From assembly GCF_023100905.1 (NCBI RefSeq), contig NZ_CP064686.1, positions 2,108,001-2,172,000 of the forward strand: a stretch of DNA of 64,000 nucleotides, in the 5' to 3' direction. Positions within the stretch are counted from its first letter, which is position 1. Each line of letters starts with the position of its first letter. The position numbers and the translations under genes are program-made. The DNA is from Bradyrhizobium sp. 4 (GTDB lineage Bacteria; Pseudomonadota; Alphaproteobacteria; Rhizobiales; Xanthobacteraceae). Of this stretch, positions 9,196-17,931 are shown piece after piece. The notes below the pieces were generated by a model. It did no database searches, was not told the DNA's origin, and saw only the letters and a list, made by a program, of their open reading frames with translations.

Positions 9196-10006
9196 GGCAG
9201 TCCTGCGGTCAGCGGCAATTTACAACCTGCGCCTCACAGGCCCGGAAATGCGGGCATTTTGGGCTTTCAACTTGGTCTCCAGGCTCCCGCTCTCGCAATC
9301 TCCGAGGCGAAATGGCGGAAAGTCTCCGGCCGTTTCCGGAAAAACTCCCGTTTTGCAGAGACTATTGGCGGAGACTGGTTTCGATCACGACTGCCGCCCG
9401 ACCTTGGCAGCCGGTGTCGGCCCCGATCTCCGCGCGCAAAGCGGCAGAATCGGTATTCTTCTCGACTGCCGCGCGAGGCTGGCATCTATTTCTTCCGCGG
9501 CGCCCCATCGATGCCGTCCGTACAAACGGGTACGCGAGAAAGTCATCGCGCCGCCATAACCGCGCCTTTTGTGCCTTAAGACGCCAAAATCTTAGTCAAC
9601 GAGCGTTGACACCATTTTTAGTGGCGTTGGGCCCGCTCTCCAACGGCACAACATGAGTCAAATCGACTCAGGCAGCGGTATCCTCGTTGCACCGTCGGGG
9701 CGTTGAGGGCGTTAGCGCCATGAAAGAAGAATGAACTTGCGGCAATGGCGCCGGGCGAATGAACTGACTTTAAGAAATTAGACACGGCACGGGGGGAGAA
9801 CAGCCGACAGCTGCTGCGAGGTCACATCTCGGATTTGGGACCTTCAGAAAATATTGGCCGGGGTCGAGATAAACTTTTGGAGAATCCCCTTAACAACGAA
9901 TGCGCGCCTATAGTTCGCTCTACAACCCGGGCTTGATTGCCAGTAATAATTGCGGTCGGCCCTTGGCGAGTCGGCCGAAGGGCATGAAGATTGGGATGGG
10001 GCGGCC
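9196..10006. other. tRNA to defence-operon gap, no supported gene
   Basis: Some 810 bases. Several overlapping open frames on both strands translate to Arg/Ser/Pro-rich, repetitive sequence without recognisable motifs. From about 9600 on the stretch becomes more AT-rich (for example GAAATTAGACACGG near 9774 and AAAATATTGG near 9848), consistent with the upstream region of the defence operon. No recombinase attachment repeat was found by eye. Confidence 0.4.
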
Positions 10007-12289
10007 GTGACAACGATCGAGAACATTCGCCTGCTCAGAGGAGCAGCTGTGCTAGCGGAGCGTAATGCGGTCACGCCGAGCCTCGGCCTCAAGCGGTTCA
10101 ATCTCTTCTACGGGTTCAACGGCTCAGGAAAGTCTACTCTCTCTCGTATCTTTGCGGCGCTCCAGCACGGTAAGAAGCACGAGCGACTTCCCGAAGGATG
10201 CACGTTTGAGATTGAGATGTCCGATGGGGCAAAGTTTACTTACCCTAAGGCGCATACAGGCTTAGAGAGGCGCGTCTGCGTTTTCAACAACGACTTCATC
10301 GCCGACAACTTGCGCTGGGAATCGGGTGTAGCAAGTCCAATCTTTTATATTGGCGCTGATCAGGCAGAAGCGGCGGAACAACTCAAGGCGCTGGAGGCCG
10401 TCCTGCCGGCTGCACGCGCGGAGCACGAAGGTGAGGCGAAGCTTCTCAAGGAGCGCGAGAAGGCCTTTAACGAGTATAAGCGGGTCATCGCGAGGACCGT
10501 TTCCCAGCATCTACGTCAGGCAGCTCGATACGAGGCGACTCAATTCGTTGGAGATATTGATAAGCTCAGTGCCTCGGGCCCTAAGCTCGGCGACGCCGAT
10601 CTGGATGCTGCCATCGCAACCTGTGCGCGGTCCGAGGCGCCCGCTAAAGTCAAACCTGTCGATGTTCCATTTTCGACGCTATTGAAAGCGATGGAGGCCG
10701 CCGCTCAGCTTGCACCAAGATCGATCGGTAGCATCGTCGTGAAAGGGCTCGACCTACACCCGCAAATGCTTCCTTGGGTCAACCAGGGTCACGAGTACCA
10801 TCTCAGTCATGACTTGAAGTCTTGCTTGTATTGCGGCGGATCAATTGCCGACGAGCGCAAAGAACTGCTCGCAGCGGCGTTTGATGACGAACTTTCTGAA
10901 TTCATTACCGAGCTGAACACCGCCGCACATCACGCTCGGGAATGCGTCGAGGCCCTTAATATCGCGAGAGCTGCGATACCAGCGGCAGCGCAGTTATCGG
11001 CTGAGTTCCAGCCTCCCTTTGAAACCGCTGCGTCGGCACTTACCGTTGCCTTGGACGACATCGCCCCTCTGTTGATGACATCATTGAACGCTCTGAGGGA
11101 GCGTAAGAGCGCCCCAACCAGCCCAGTCGCTGTAGAGCTTCCAGCGTCCGAAGATATCGCGGCCCGCGTCAAGCTGCTGGAAAGATGCTGCGAGGCGGTC
11201 AATGTGGTTTGCAAGCAGCATGCCGACATGGTCGACGACTTCAACGAGCACCAGAGAAAGGCCCGAGAAGCAATCCGCCGCCATTTCGTGCTCTCCAGTG
11301 CGGACGAATATGAGAAACACCTCAGTGAGATTTCGGACGCCACAACGAAGGAGGAGGATGCGAAGGCGGCCGTCGAAAAGCTGGAAGGGGATGTTGTCGC
11401 GCTACGAGCGAAAGTCCAACAGCACGGGCCCGCTGCTGACAAGATTAACGCGCTGATTAGATCCTATCTCGGTCATGGCGAGTTGACGATCGTCGCGGTC
11501 GCTGAGGGTTACGAGTTACACCGTCGCGGAGCACTGGTGACCGGCGCACCCAGCGAGGGAGAGAAGACGGCAATAGCCATTTGCTATTTCTTGTCTACGC
11601 TTGAGGCGGAGGACCGCAAGATCAAGGACCTCATCATCGTCATCGACGACCCGGTATCAAGTCTCGATACAAAGGCAATGAACTATGCGTGTGGACTCAT
11701 TCGAAATCGGCTGTCAAATGCGTCACAACTGATAGTGCTGACTCACAATCAGCATTGCATGAATGAGTTCAAAAAAGTCTGGAAGGGTTGGGCCAAAGCC
11801 GAGCCCGCCAAGGCCACGTTGAAGTTTATTGACGTTTCAATTCCGGCTTCCACCATGTCCCGTACTTCGAGCATAGTCGATCTACCAAAACACCTTCGCG
11901 AGTACGAATCCGAGTATCACTACCTCTTCGAGAAGGTAACTGCGTTCGAGGAGGTAGGAAGCGGTCATTTCGATTACACGTTTATGATGCCGAACGTACT
12001 GCGGCGCGTGCTTGAAGTCTTTCTGGCATTCAAGGTTCCGCACAACGGAAACTTGAGTGACAAACTCAAGACGCTCTGCGGCCGCCATCACGACTTGGAC
12101 CAGGACCGCCTTCACGCACTGGAGCGGCTCTCTCAGGTAGAGTCGCACTCGGATAATTTAGACGATTTGATCGGGCAATCATCCCTAACCGTGGAAGAGA
12201 GTCGGGACGCGAACGCCGCGCTGATCCACCTAATGGGAACGGTCGATGCAGCTCATCTCACGGACCTTCGAAAATACTGCAAACCGTAG
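10007..12289 (+). CDS. rloC: RloC/PrrC-type anticodon nuclease: AAA_13 ATPase with zinc hook
   Basis: A 760-residue ABC/SMC-like ATPase. Walker A is GFNGSGKST (36-44), followed by VCVFNNDFIADNL typical of the PrrC/AAA_13 family; the signature is PSEGEKTAIAICYFL, Walker B LIIVIDDPVSSLD, and the switch His is in VLTHNQH. Between the ATPase halves lies a coiled coil with CLYC (C273, C276), a Rad50/RloC-like zinc hook. After Walker B, PNVLRRVLEVF carries R666 and E670 (R-x3-E) with a later His (H714 in VESHSDN), matching the catalytic triad pattern of PrrC/RloC. Such enzymes cut or excise the tRNA wobble nucleotide on phage-induced DNA damage. GTG 10007 is chosen over an upstream TTG since family proteins begin shortly before Walker A. 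First gene of a four-gene operon. Confidence 0.82.
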   Translation: MTTIENIRLLRGAAVLAERNAVTPSLGLKRFNLFYGFNGSGKSTLSRIFAALQHGKKHERLPEGCTFEIEMSDGAKFTYPKAHTGLERRVCVFNNDFIADNLRWESGVASPIFYIGADQAEAAEQLKALEAVLPAARAEHEGEAKLLKEREKAFNEYKRVIARTVSQHLRQAARYEATQFVGDIDKLSASGPKLGDADLDAAIATCARSEAPAKVKPVDVPFSTLLKAMEAAAQLAPRSIGSIVVKGLDLHPQMLPWVNQGHEYHLSHDLKSCLYCGGSIADERKELLAAAFDDELSEFITELNTAAHHARECVEALNIARAAIPAAAQLSAEFQPPFETAASALTVALDDIAPLLMTSLNALRERKSAPTSPVAVELPASEDIAARVKLLERCCEAVNVVCKQHADMVDDFNEHQRKAREAIRRHFVLSSADEYEKHLSEISDATTKEEDAKAAVEKLEGDVVALRAKVQQHGPAADKINALIRSYLGHGELTIVAVAEGYELHRRGALVTGAPSEGEKTAIAICYFLSTLEAEDRKIKDLIIVIDDPVSSLDTKAMNYACGLIRNRLSNASQLIVLTHNQHCMNEFKKVWKGWAKAEPAKATLKFIDVSIPASTMSRTSSIVDLPKHLREYESEYHYLFEKVTAFEEVGSGHFDYTFMMPNVLRRVLEVFLAFKVPHNGNLSDKLKTLCGRHHDLDQDRLHALERLSQVESHSDNLDDLIGQSSLTVEESRDANAALIHLMGTVDAAHLTDLRKYCKP

Positions 12290-12351
12290 ATGGGACGCAT
12301 GTATCCTGAGCGACTGACGCGCATGCCCGATTGACGAGAAAGCCCACGTAG

Positions 12352-13215
12352 ATGCTGTATCACTACTGCACCAACCACACTTTTCTGTCGATCATACAGA
12401 CTAGAGCAATTTGGTTGTCTGACTTCACGCTCTCCAATGATCGCCTGGAGGGAAAGTGGTTGCGCAATCTCTTGTTCGAACGATGCGAGCGGGAAAGGCT
12501 CTATCCCACAGTGATTGAACGACTGCTGTCGTTCTTTGATGTAGGTGCAGCCCGGCTAGGGGCCGCTGGCTTTTGTATGTCAGAGGAGGGTGACCTGCTA
12601 AGCCAGTGGAGGGGCTATGCTGGGGATGGGGGCGGCGTTTCCATCGGCTTCTCTAAAGAGTATCTCGAAGCGCTAGCCGGCATTCGCTATGCCCAACAAT
12701 CTGGAGAGGCTCTATCGCTGCATCGAATAGCTTATTCTCGGGAAGACCAGACTAACCTTGTAGAGTCTATTCTAGATGATGCCGTGCAAGCGGTAAAAGC
12801 TGGGGCGCTGGACACTGGATCACTCTTGACTCCCCTAGAAGGTGACCGGAAGGTCGAGGTCGATAGGCAGTTTCGAAGCCTCACGGCGAGCTTTCTGTCT
12901 TTGCATTTGGTGCAATACCGAGCGAAGAATCCTGCCTTCTCGGAAGAGCGCGAGTGGCGATTGATCTCCCATATCCTTTCCTATGCAACAGAAGCGTCTG
13001 CGCTGGGTGATCTTTCCAAAATGGACTTTCGGCCGGGGCATGATCGTATAGTTCCGTTTCGCGTTCTTCCACTTGGGGAAGCTGCGCCGTCATGCATAAC
13101 CGAGGTAATTCTTGGACCTAAGAACATTACGCCCACGCGATACGTCAGCGCTGCGCTGGAACGGCATGGGTGGAAAGACGTGCCGGTCCGTGTATCGGCA
13201 GCATCCTATCGATAA
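12352..13215 (+). CDS. DUF2971 domain protein, defence-associated
   Basis: A 287-residue DUF2971 protein. The opening LYHYCTNHTFLSIIQTRAIWLSDFTLSNDRLE is the family hallmark (short Tyr-His-Tyr strand, helix, W-S-D/N-D-x-E), followed by CMSEEGDLLSQWRGYAGDGGGVSIGF and, late, NPAFSEEREWRLI with the paired Glu/Trp. The layout recalls ADP-ribosyltransferase-like folds (Tyr-His-Tyr ... Glu), but that is my inference; the biochemical role of DUF2971 is not settled. It begins 62 bases after the RloC-like gene and ends 4 bases before the next, so it belongs to the same transcript. Confidence 0.85.
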   Translation: MLYHYCTNHTFLSIIQTRAIWLSDFTLSNDRLEGKWLRNLLFERCERERLYPTVIERLLSFFDVGAARLGAAGFCMSEEGDLLSQWRGYAGDGGGVSIGFSKEYLEALAGIRYAQQSGEALSLHRIAYSREDQTNLVESILDDAVQAVKAGALDTGSLLTPLEGDRKVEVDRQFRSLTASFLSLHLVQYRAKNPAFSEEREWRLISHILSYATEASALGDLSKMDFRPGHDRIVPFRVLPLGEAAPSCITEVILGPKNITPTRYVSAALERHGWKDVPVRVSAASYR

Positions 13216-13219
13216 CCTC

Positions 13220-13858
13220 ATGTCGAAAACGCGCATTCCCAAAACAACGATCGATAACTGGCGAGCCGAACTCTCAAGCTGGAATAGTGCCGACGCGTTT
13301 CGCAGTCGCGTTGATGAAATCGTGCGCCCACTCGCGCGGGAGACCTTCTTCGGTCAAGCAGGTCTCGCATTCCTCCGGGATGCATGGATTGCTGGCCGCG
13401 TTGCGACTGCCCTTTCGTGCGACCTTGTTCGATTGTCGCCTACTGAGAGACCAGACTTCGAAATTCAAATGGACGGGTTGATCCAACATTTTGAAGCAAC
13501 TGAAGCTGATAGGGATGGCCGCCGACGCGGCGACGAGAGAGACGGTCCCGAACTGGAGCCCGACCCCGTCGAGCAATGGAGGGAAAGATTCGAAGCGATC
13601 CCCGCAGCACTCGACCGCGTTGTTACGAAGAAAATCGAAAAACGTTATCCGCCCGGCGTCGGCCTAGTGATCTACGTTAACCTTGGCTGCTATGGGGCAT
13701 ACCTAGATGAAGGGCTTCCTATCCTCCAAAACGGCACGGCGCCGGCGAAGGACAAGTTCAGCGTCGTACTCGTGATTTGGGAAGGGGCCGTTTACAAGCT
13801 TTTGGGAGGATGGGAGGCCCGTCTTGAGGAAATGGCCGTACACGCCCATGGAAGATGA
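13220..13858 (+). CDS. hypothetical protein of the defence operon, possibly nuclease-like
   Basis: A 212-residue protein I do not recognise by name. It starts at ATG 13220, four bases after the DUF2971 stop; the longer frame overlaps that gene out of frame and is rejected. Residues about 80-115 read ERPDFEIQMDG...FEATEADRDGRRRGDE, an Asp-strand-Glu pattern reminiscent of PD-(D/E)XK-like cores, then a charged linker, then GVGLVIYVNLGCYG and KFSVVLVIWEGAVYKL, two hydrophobic strands of an alpha/beta fold. The Lys of a true ExK motif is missing, so nuclease activity is only a suggestion. Rhizobial homologues with the same RRRGDE element exist as far as I remember. Confidence 0.75.
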   Translation: MSKTRIPKTTIDNWRAELSSWNSADAFRSRVDEIVRPLARETFFGQAGLAFLRDAWIAGRVATALSCDLVRLSPTERPDFEIQMDGLIQHFEATEADRDGRRRGDERDGPELEPDPVEQWRERFEAIPAALDRVVTKKIEKRYPPGVGLVIYVNLGCYGAYLDEGLPILQNGTAPAKDKFSVVLVIWEGAVYKLLGGWEARLEEMAVHAHGR

Positions 13859-13867
13859 TCTTTGAAG

Positions 13868-15118
13868 ATGTCAGTAGCTATCAAGATAGATCGAGACATT
13901 AACCGAGAGCTTAATTGGTTTTCTGCCGCGTTTGATACGACTAATGATGGTCGGATTGCGTGGCCGATGGAGGTCGACCAGCACACGTTCCAGCTTATTG
14001 CCAGTCTGTCGTTCATTCCAAAAATCCCCGACCATGAAAAGGATGGGGCAATTTGGTCAGCGATAAACGAGTGCGCAAAGATCAAAAAATTCGATGAGAA
14101 AACATTCGTTCGTCATCTACGAGATGCGGTCGTCAAAATTCAATCTAAGCCAACGGCTGCTCATTCCGTCCTTGCTCAGATCAACGTCCCAAAGAACAAG
14201 AAGATTCCCAAATCGTTAAGTTCGTACTACGGGCCAATCGTGCCGCAGGCTCAGATTTTGCCTGGCCAGCTTCGCATTCTAAAGAAGGAGCATGCGTTCG
14301 AAAGCCGTCTCGCTAGCTTTGAGGATGATTTCCTTTTCGTGAGAGCGAAGATCAAGGCCCGCGATGGGCGTAGCGCGCTTGAGGAGGGCATCAGGTCTAT
14401 CCAATTTTCGCTCGGATTGCTGAATCTTGCATCGCAGGGCTACGGGCTTAGTAAGAGATTCGGCATTCCAAGCGTGCCTTTAGGTAAGTATTTGCTCTCG
14501 TCCCCAGTGATTGTCGTCGATCAGGACAATAGAAAGATGGGTGGTTGGATCAGCGACAGTAGCTACCCGCGCCAATTCAAGTTGAACTTCACGGCACGGC
14601 ACGATGATTTGGATGATCTGGCGATCTATACGAAACGCTGGATGAAGCGAATAAGCCGAATCGATTTCCCAGATCGACTTGCGACCGCGATTGTACTTTT
14701 CCAAGATGGGTTGAGCGCCACTCAAGTTGATGTCGCACTGATCAAGCTTTGGACGTGCATCGAGCTAGTGACGTCGCGAGCAGATGGTAAGGAGCCCCTA
14801 GAAAAGGCAATCGAAAGGGCGTCTTCGATATTCACACCGCCCGAGCTCACGAGAGCCAGACTCGACTTCATTGCCAATTCTCGCCACGCTGTTGTTCACA
14901 GAGGGGAAGGCGGAGAGCATTCTCTACTGTGTGCACAATGGGCCAGTATATATGCAGGCGAGCTGTTGAGATTCGCGGCCTTTAACAAGCACAATCTCAC
15001 CAAATACGCCGACATCCTAGACTACCTCAGCTCGCCAATCTCAGCAGGTCGTCTGAAGCAGAATATTCGGATGAGTAAGCTTCGCCTGCGGGCTCTTGCG
15101 CAGAGGTCGAAGGCCTAG
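13868..15118 (+). CDS. Apea-like HEPN domain protein (candidate abortive-infection RNase)
   Basis: A 416-residue protein starting at ATG 13868, nine bases after the preceding stop (a TTG two codons earlier is the alternative). The N-terminal ~290 residues form an unrecognised alpha/beta region. The C-terminal part is helical and holds IANSRHAVVHRGEGGE, where R339-x4-H344 fits the R-x4-6-H active-site motif of HEPN RNases, in the VHRG context common in Apea-like HEPN proteins. HEPN enzymes of this kind act as RNA-cutting toxins in abortive infection. Last gene of the operon with the RloC-like ATPase. Confidence 0.75.
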   Translation: MSVAIKIDRDINRELNWFSAAFDTTNDGRIAWPMEVDQHTFQLIASLSFIPKIPDHEKDGAIWSAINECAKIKKFDEKTFVRHLRDAVVKIQSKPTAAHSVLAQINVPKNKKIPKSLSSYYGPIVPQAQILPGQLRILKKEHAFESRLASFEDDFLFVRAKIKARDGRSALEEGIRSIQFSLGLLNLASQGYGLSKRFGIPSVPLGKYLLSSPVIVVDQDNRKMGGWISDSSYPRQFKLNFTARHDDLDDLAIYTKRWMKRISRIDFPDRLATAIVLFQDGLSATQVDVALIKLWTCIELVTSRADGKEPLEKAIERASSIFTPPELTRARLDFIANSRHAVVHRGEGGEHSLLCAQWASIYAGELLRFAAFNKHNLTKYADILDYLSSPISAGRLKQNIRMSKLRLRALAQRSKA

Positions 15119-15473
15119 AGCTTGGTCATTGCTTACGGCATGGATGCCCAACGTTTCAGCATTATGGTCGCAACAAGTCGCGTTGTGGATGCCCGGACGA
15201 GCGGGCCGCCCGCGCCGCGCGGATACAAGACTGTGTAACAAGCAATCGCGAGGCTTGAAAATATTGTGATTTATCAATAGGGTGCGGGATGGCTCGTGCA
15301 ATCCTTTCCTGGGCACCAGGAATCCGCCCCATCCGGTGATCTTCCATAACATCCGATCGGCGCCTCAGGTTTATGAGTGGTGACCCTTGGTTGTTATGGG
15401 AACGCCTGGGAGGGGTTGTTAGACCAGTGATTCTCTAACAGAATGGTTGGTATACCGGTGTGGGTTGCGGGCC
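15119..15473. other. intergenic region, nothing recognised
   Basis: About 355 AT/GC-mixed bases after the defence operon. I see no hairpin with a T-run, no tRNA and no coding frame with plausible composition. Confidence 0.5.
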
Positions 15474-15905
15474 GTGAATTTCCAAGTGTCCATCTTAAAG
15501 GTGCTTGCCAGCTACCCGAACGGGTTGGCTACGCTTTCGGACATCAAGCGCGACCTCGCACTTTTGGCAACCAGCGGTGCTGACTGGGCAGAGTATAGCA
15601 AGCGCCTTGGTGCCGCATTCCCTTCATTGGACATTTTCTCGATCGGTTTTGTGCAGAGATATTCGTTCGGCTGGCGGTTGACTGCAAAGGGCGCGACCGC
15701 GCTTGAGATGATGGAAGAGAGCGCCAGAGCTGCCGCAGCGTGCATTGAACCGACGCAGGACGCACCGGCACCAGCGGCTGTTCTGGTGGAGAATGGCCAA
15801 TCCCACGTAGAGCCAGTCGACGAAAAGAGCGCGTCACGGACCTTCCCGGCGGATCGGCGCGCATTGTTTACTGTGGTCGAGGGCGGCCGAAGCGAGGCCG
15901 CGTAA
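15474..15905 (+). CDS. conserved hypothetical protein (possible small DNA-binding domain)
   Basis: A 143-residue protein from GTG 15474 (MNFQVSILKVLASYPNG...); a longer frame opens at TTG 15447. The first 75 residues alternate helices and short turns (VSILKVLASYPNGLATLSDIKRDLALL ... FGWRLTAKGATALEMM), which looks like a winged-helix layout. The C-terminal half is Ala/Pro-rich and probably disordered. I do not recognise a named family. It lies next to a recombinase remnant, so it may be island cargo. Confidence 0.6.
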   Translation: MNFQVSILKVLASYPNGLATLSDIKRDLALLATSGADWAEYSKRLGAAFPSLDIFSIGFVQRYSFGWRLTAKGATALEMMEESARAAAACIEPTQDAPAPAAVLVENGQSHVEPVDEKSASRTFPADRRALFTVVEGGRSEAA

Positions 15906-15940
15906 GGCCGAGCAATGGTCAGGTGCAGGCCGAGAATACT

Positions 15941-16300
15941 TCATGGTCGCTCTAAGCAAGTTGCAGATTTTGTGGGATCTGCTTCAGCTTGATTGGTAGG
16001 TATTTCAGCGAGAATCGCGCTGGTCGCATCTGGCGCGAGAAAAGCGATCCTCGGGGGTTGCCGCACGATCTTCGGATGCATTCCAATCGAGGCAGCCAAA
16101 CTTCCGATCGAAACGTGGTGGCCGAATAATCATCGCTCGTTCAGAAACAGGCGTGCGCGGACCATTGAGCTAAGCAGCACTTGGTCGACCTTTCCGTCTG
16201 GGCTTGCGCGCAGGGACTTTGCCTGAGATGGTGTCCAAGGAATATCGAACCGCTTGCTTTTCGATCGACCAGTGTTCAGCGAGACTATTGGCTGCGCTAA
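15941..16300 (-). pseudogene. remnant of a second serine recombinase, C-terminal part, frameshifted
   Basis: Two minus-strand frames together mirror the C-terminus of the intact recombinase at 16420-17931. The upstream frame has KSKRFDIPWTPSQ... and VDQVLLSSMVRARLFLNE (compare KADPIKIPWTPRP and PKLLKAIIRAHAWL in the intact gene); after about 16130 the match moves to another frame, with SIGSLAASIGMHPKIVRQ then PRIAFLAPDATSAIL (compare SIEELAESVSFNPKVIRQ and LRLAFLPPEMLTTVL), ending at the stop 15941-15943. The catalytic domain is absent. Confidence 0.75.
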
Positions 16301-16419
16301 TTGCCAGGGTTTAGGGTAGGTCGCACGCGCCGGGTTCAGCAAAAACAGGAATCCTTCGCACTTGATAAAACTATTCCAGGATCGCGGAACCGAGAGAGCC
16401 CGGCTTGTGCTGCGTTAGA

Positions 16420-17931
16420 TCAACTGATGCATTGCCGTTGCGTTTGCCAAGCCAGGGGGAGTAGCTTCGGGATCTGTCTCAGCAGAATTTGGCTATCACC
16501 ACGCAGGACGGTGGTCAGCATCTCGGGAGGGAGGAAGGCGAGCCTGAGGCTCTGGCGAATGACCTTTGGGTTGAAGCTTACCGATTCGGCGAGTTCTTCA
16601 ATGGACGCGTGATCGCCGTCCGAAAGTGCGCGAAGCCACGCGTGAGCTCTGATGATCGCTTTCAGAAGCTTGGGATCAGCCTGTATTTCGCCGGAGTATT
16701 GCGCAGGCTGCGCTTGAGTTTTCGGCCGCGGCGTCCAAGGTATCTTGATCGGGTCTGCTTTGGCCGAACTATCGTTTAGCGTCACTTGAAGACTGTCCTT
16801 CAATATTGTCACGCGTTCGATGCGAGTAAACAACTCACTTCCGATGTCGTCGATCTCTAACCTGCGTCGCACCTCCGCTTCGACGAGAGTTTCGATCTCG
16901 GGAGCGGAGACTCGCGAGACCGAGCCGGCCCTGTCCTGTCGTCCACGCAAGGCGTTGCTCGTGAAAAAGCGATATCGAACTCCATTCTTGCTAGAAAAAG
17001 TCGGGCCCATTCGGTTGCCGTTGTCGTCGAACAGCTTGCCTTTGAGCAGCGCGCCGCTTTCAGAGAATTTCGTGCCGCGGCTGGCACTGTTCTCTTTAAG
17101 AAGCTGCTGCACTTGATCGAACGTCGCGCGGTCGAGGATCGCAGCGTGCTCTCCTTTGAACCATTTGCCGCCGTGATGAATTTCGCCGAGATAGACGCGG
17201 TTCTTGAGGAAGTAGGCGAGGGGACCGTACGTAAAGGGGATGCCGCCCTGATATTTTGCGACTTTGGTCATGCGGCGCTTCGTGACGATGCCCCTGCGGT
17301 CGAGTTCTCCGACCAGTTTGCCGAATGAACGATGCTCGAGGTAGAGCTGGAACATGGTCCGGACGCTCTCGGCTTCGGTCTTGTTGACGACCAGCTTCTT
17401 GTCCTTGGCGTCGTAGCCGAGTGGGACGGTGCCACCGGTCCACTTGCCCTTCTTGCGGGAGGCGGCAATCTTGTCTTTGACCCGCTCCGATGCGAGCTCA
17501 CGCTCGAATTGAGCGAATGACAAGAGGATGTTGAGAGTAAGCCGTCCCATCGACGTCGTGGTGTTGAACTGCTGGGTCACTGCGACGAACGAGACGGATG
17601 TGGCGTCGAAGGTCTCGACTATCTTTGCGAAGTCGGCCAGCGAGCGGGTCAGACGGTCGATTTTGTAGACCACGACAACGTCGATGTTGCCAAGCTCGAT
17701 ATCGCGGAGGAGTCGCTTCAGCGCCGGCCGTTCGAGGTTGCCGCCGGAATAAGCCGGATCGTCGTAATGCGCTGGGACAAGCTTCCAGCCCTGCAACGCC
17801 TGACTTTTGATGTAGGCTTCGCAGGCCTCGCGTTGTGCATCGAGAGAGTTGAACTCCTGGTCGAGCCCGTGCTCGGTCGATTTCCGGGTGTAGATGGCGC
17901 AGCGCAGTGTTCGGGGTAAATCAGCCGGCAT
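16420..17931 (-). CDS. large serine recombinase (recombinase family protein)
   Basis: A 503-residue site-specific recombinase. The N-terminal resolvase domain shows the nucleophile S18 in YTRKSTEHG, then PAYSGGNLERPALKRLL, VVVVYKIDRLTRSLADF and LSFAQFERELASERVKDKIAA. The recombinase DNA-binding domain follows (GTVPLGYDAKDKKLVVN, YFLKNRVYLGEIHHGGKWFKGEHAAI). No cysteine zinc ribbon is present. The C-terminus has the IPWTPRP and SFNPKVIRQSLRLAFLPPEM motifs usual in alphaproteobacterial prophage/island members. Its start overlaps the DUF2924 gene by 11 bases; probably the mobility enzyme of the island. Confidence 0.95.
   Translation of the reverse strand: MPADLPRTLRCAIYTRKSTEHGLDQEFNSLDAQREACEAYIKSQALQGWKLVPAHYDDPAYSGGNLERPALKRLLRDIELGNIDVVVVYKIDRLTRSLADFAKIVETFDATSVSFVAVTQQFNTTTSMGRLTLNILLSFAQFERELASERVKDKIAASRKKGKWTGGTVPLGYDAKDKKLVVNKTEAESVRTMFQLYLEHRSFGKLVGELDRRGIVTKRRMTKVAKYQGGIPFTYGPLAYFLKNRVYLGEIHHGGKWFKGEHAAILDRATFDQVQQLLKENSASRGTKFSESGALLKGKLFDDNGNRMGPTFSSKNGVRYRFFTSNALRGRQDRAGSVSRVSAPEIETLVEAEVRRRLEIDDIGSELFTRIERVTILKDSLQVTLNDSSAKADPIKIPWTPRPKTQAQPAQYSGEIQADPKLLKAIIRAHAWLRALSDGDHASIEELAESVSFNPKVIRQSLRLAFLPPEMLTTVLRGDSQILLRQIPKLLPLAWQTQRQCIS

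Noticed and set aside
9093..9656. 187-codon + strand frame over the tRNA-Gln gene
   Set aside because: Overlaps the tRNA and has low-complexity, motif-free sequence.
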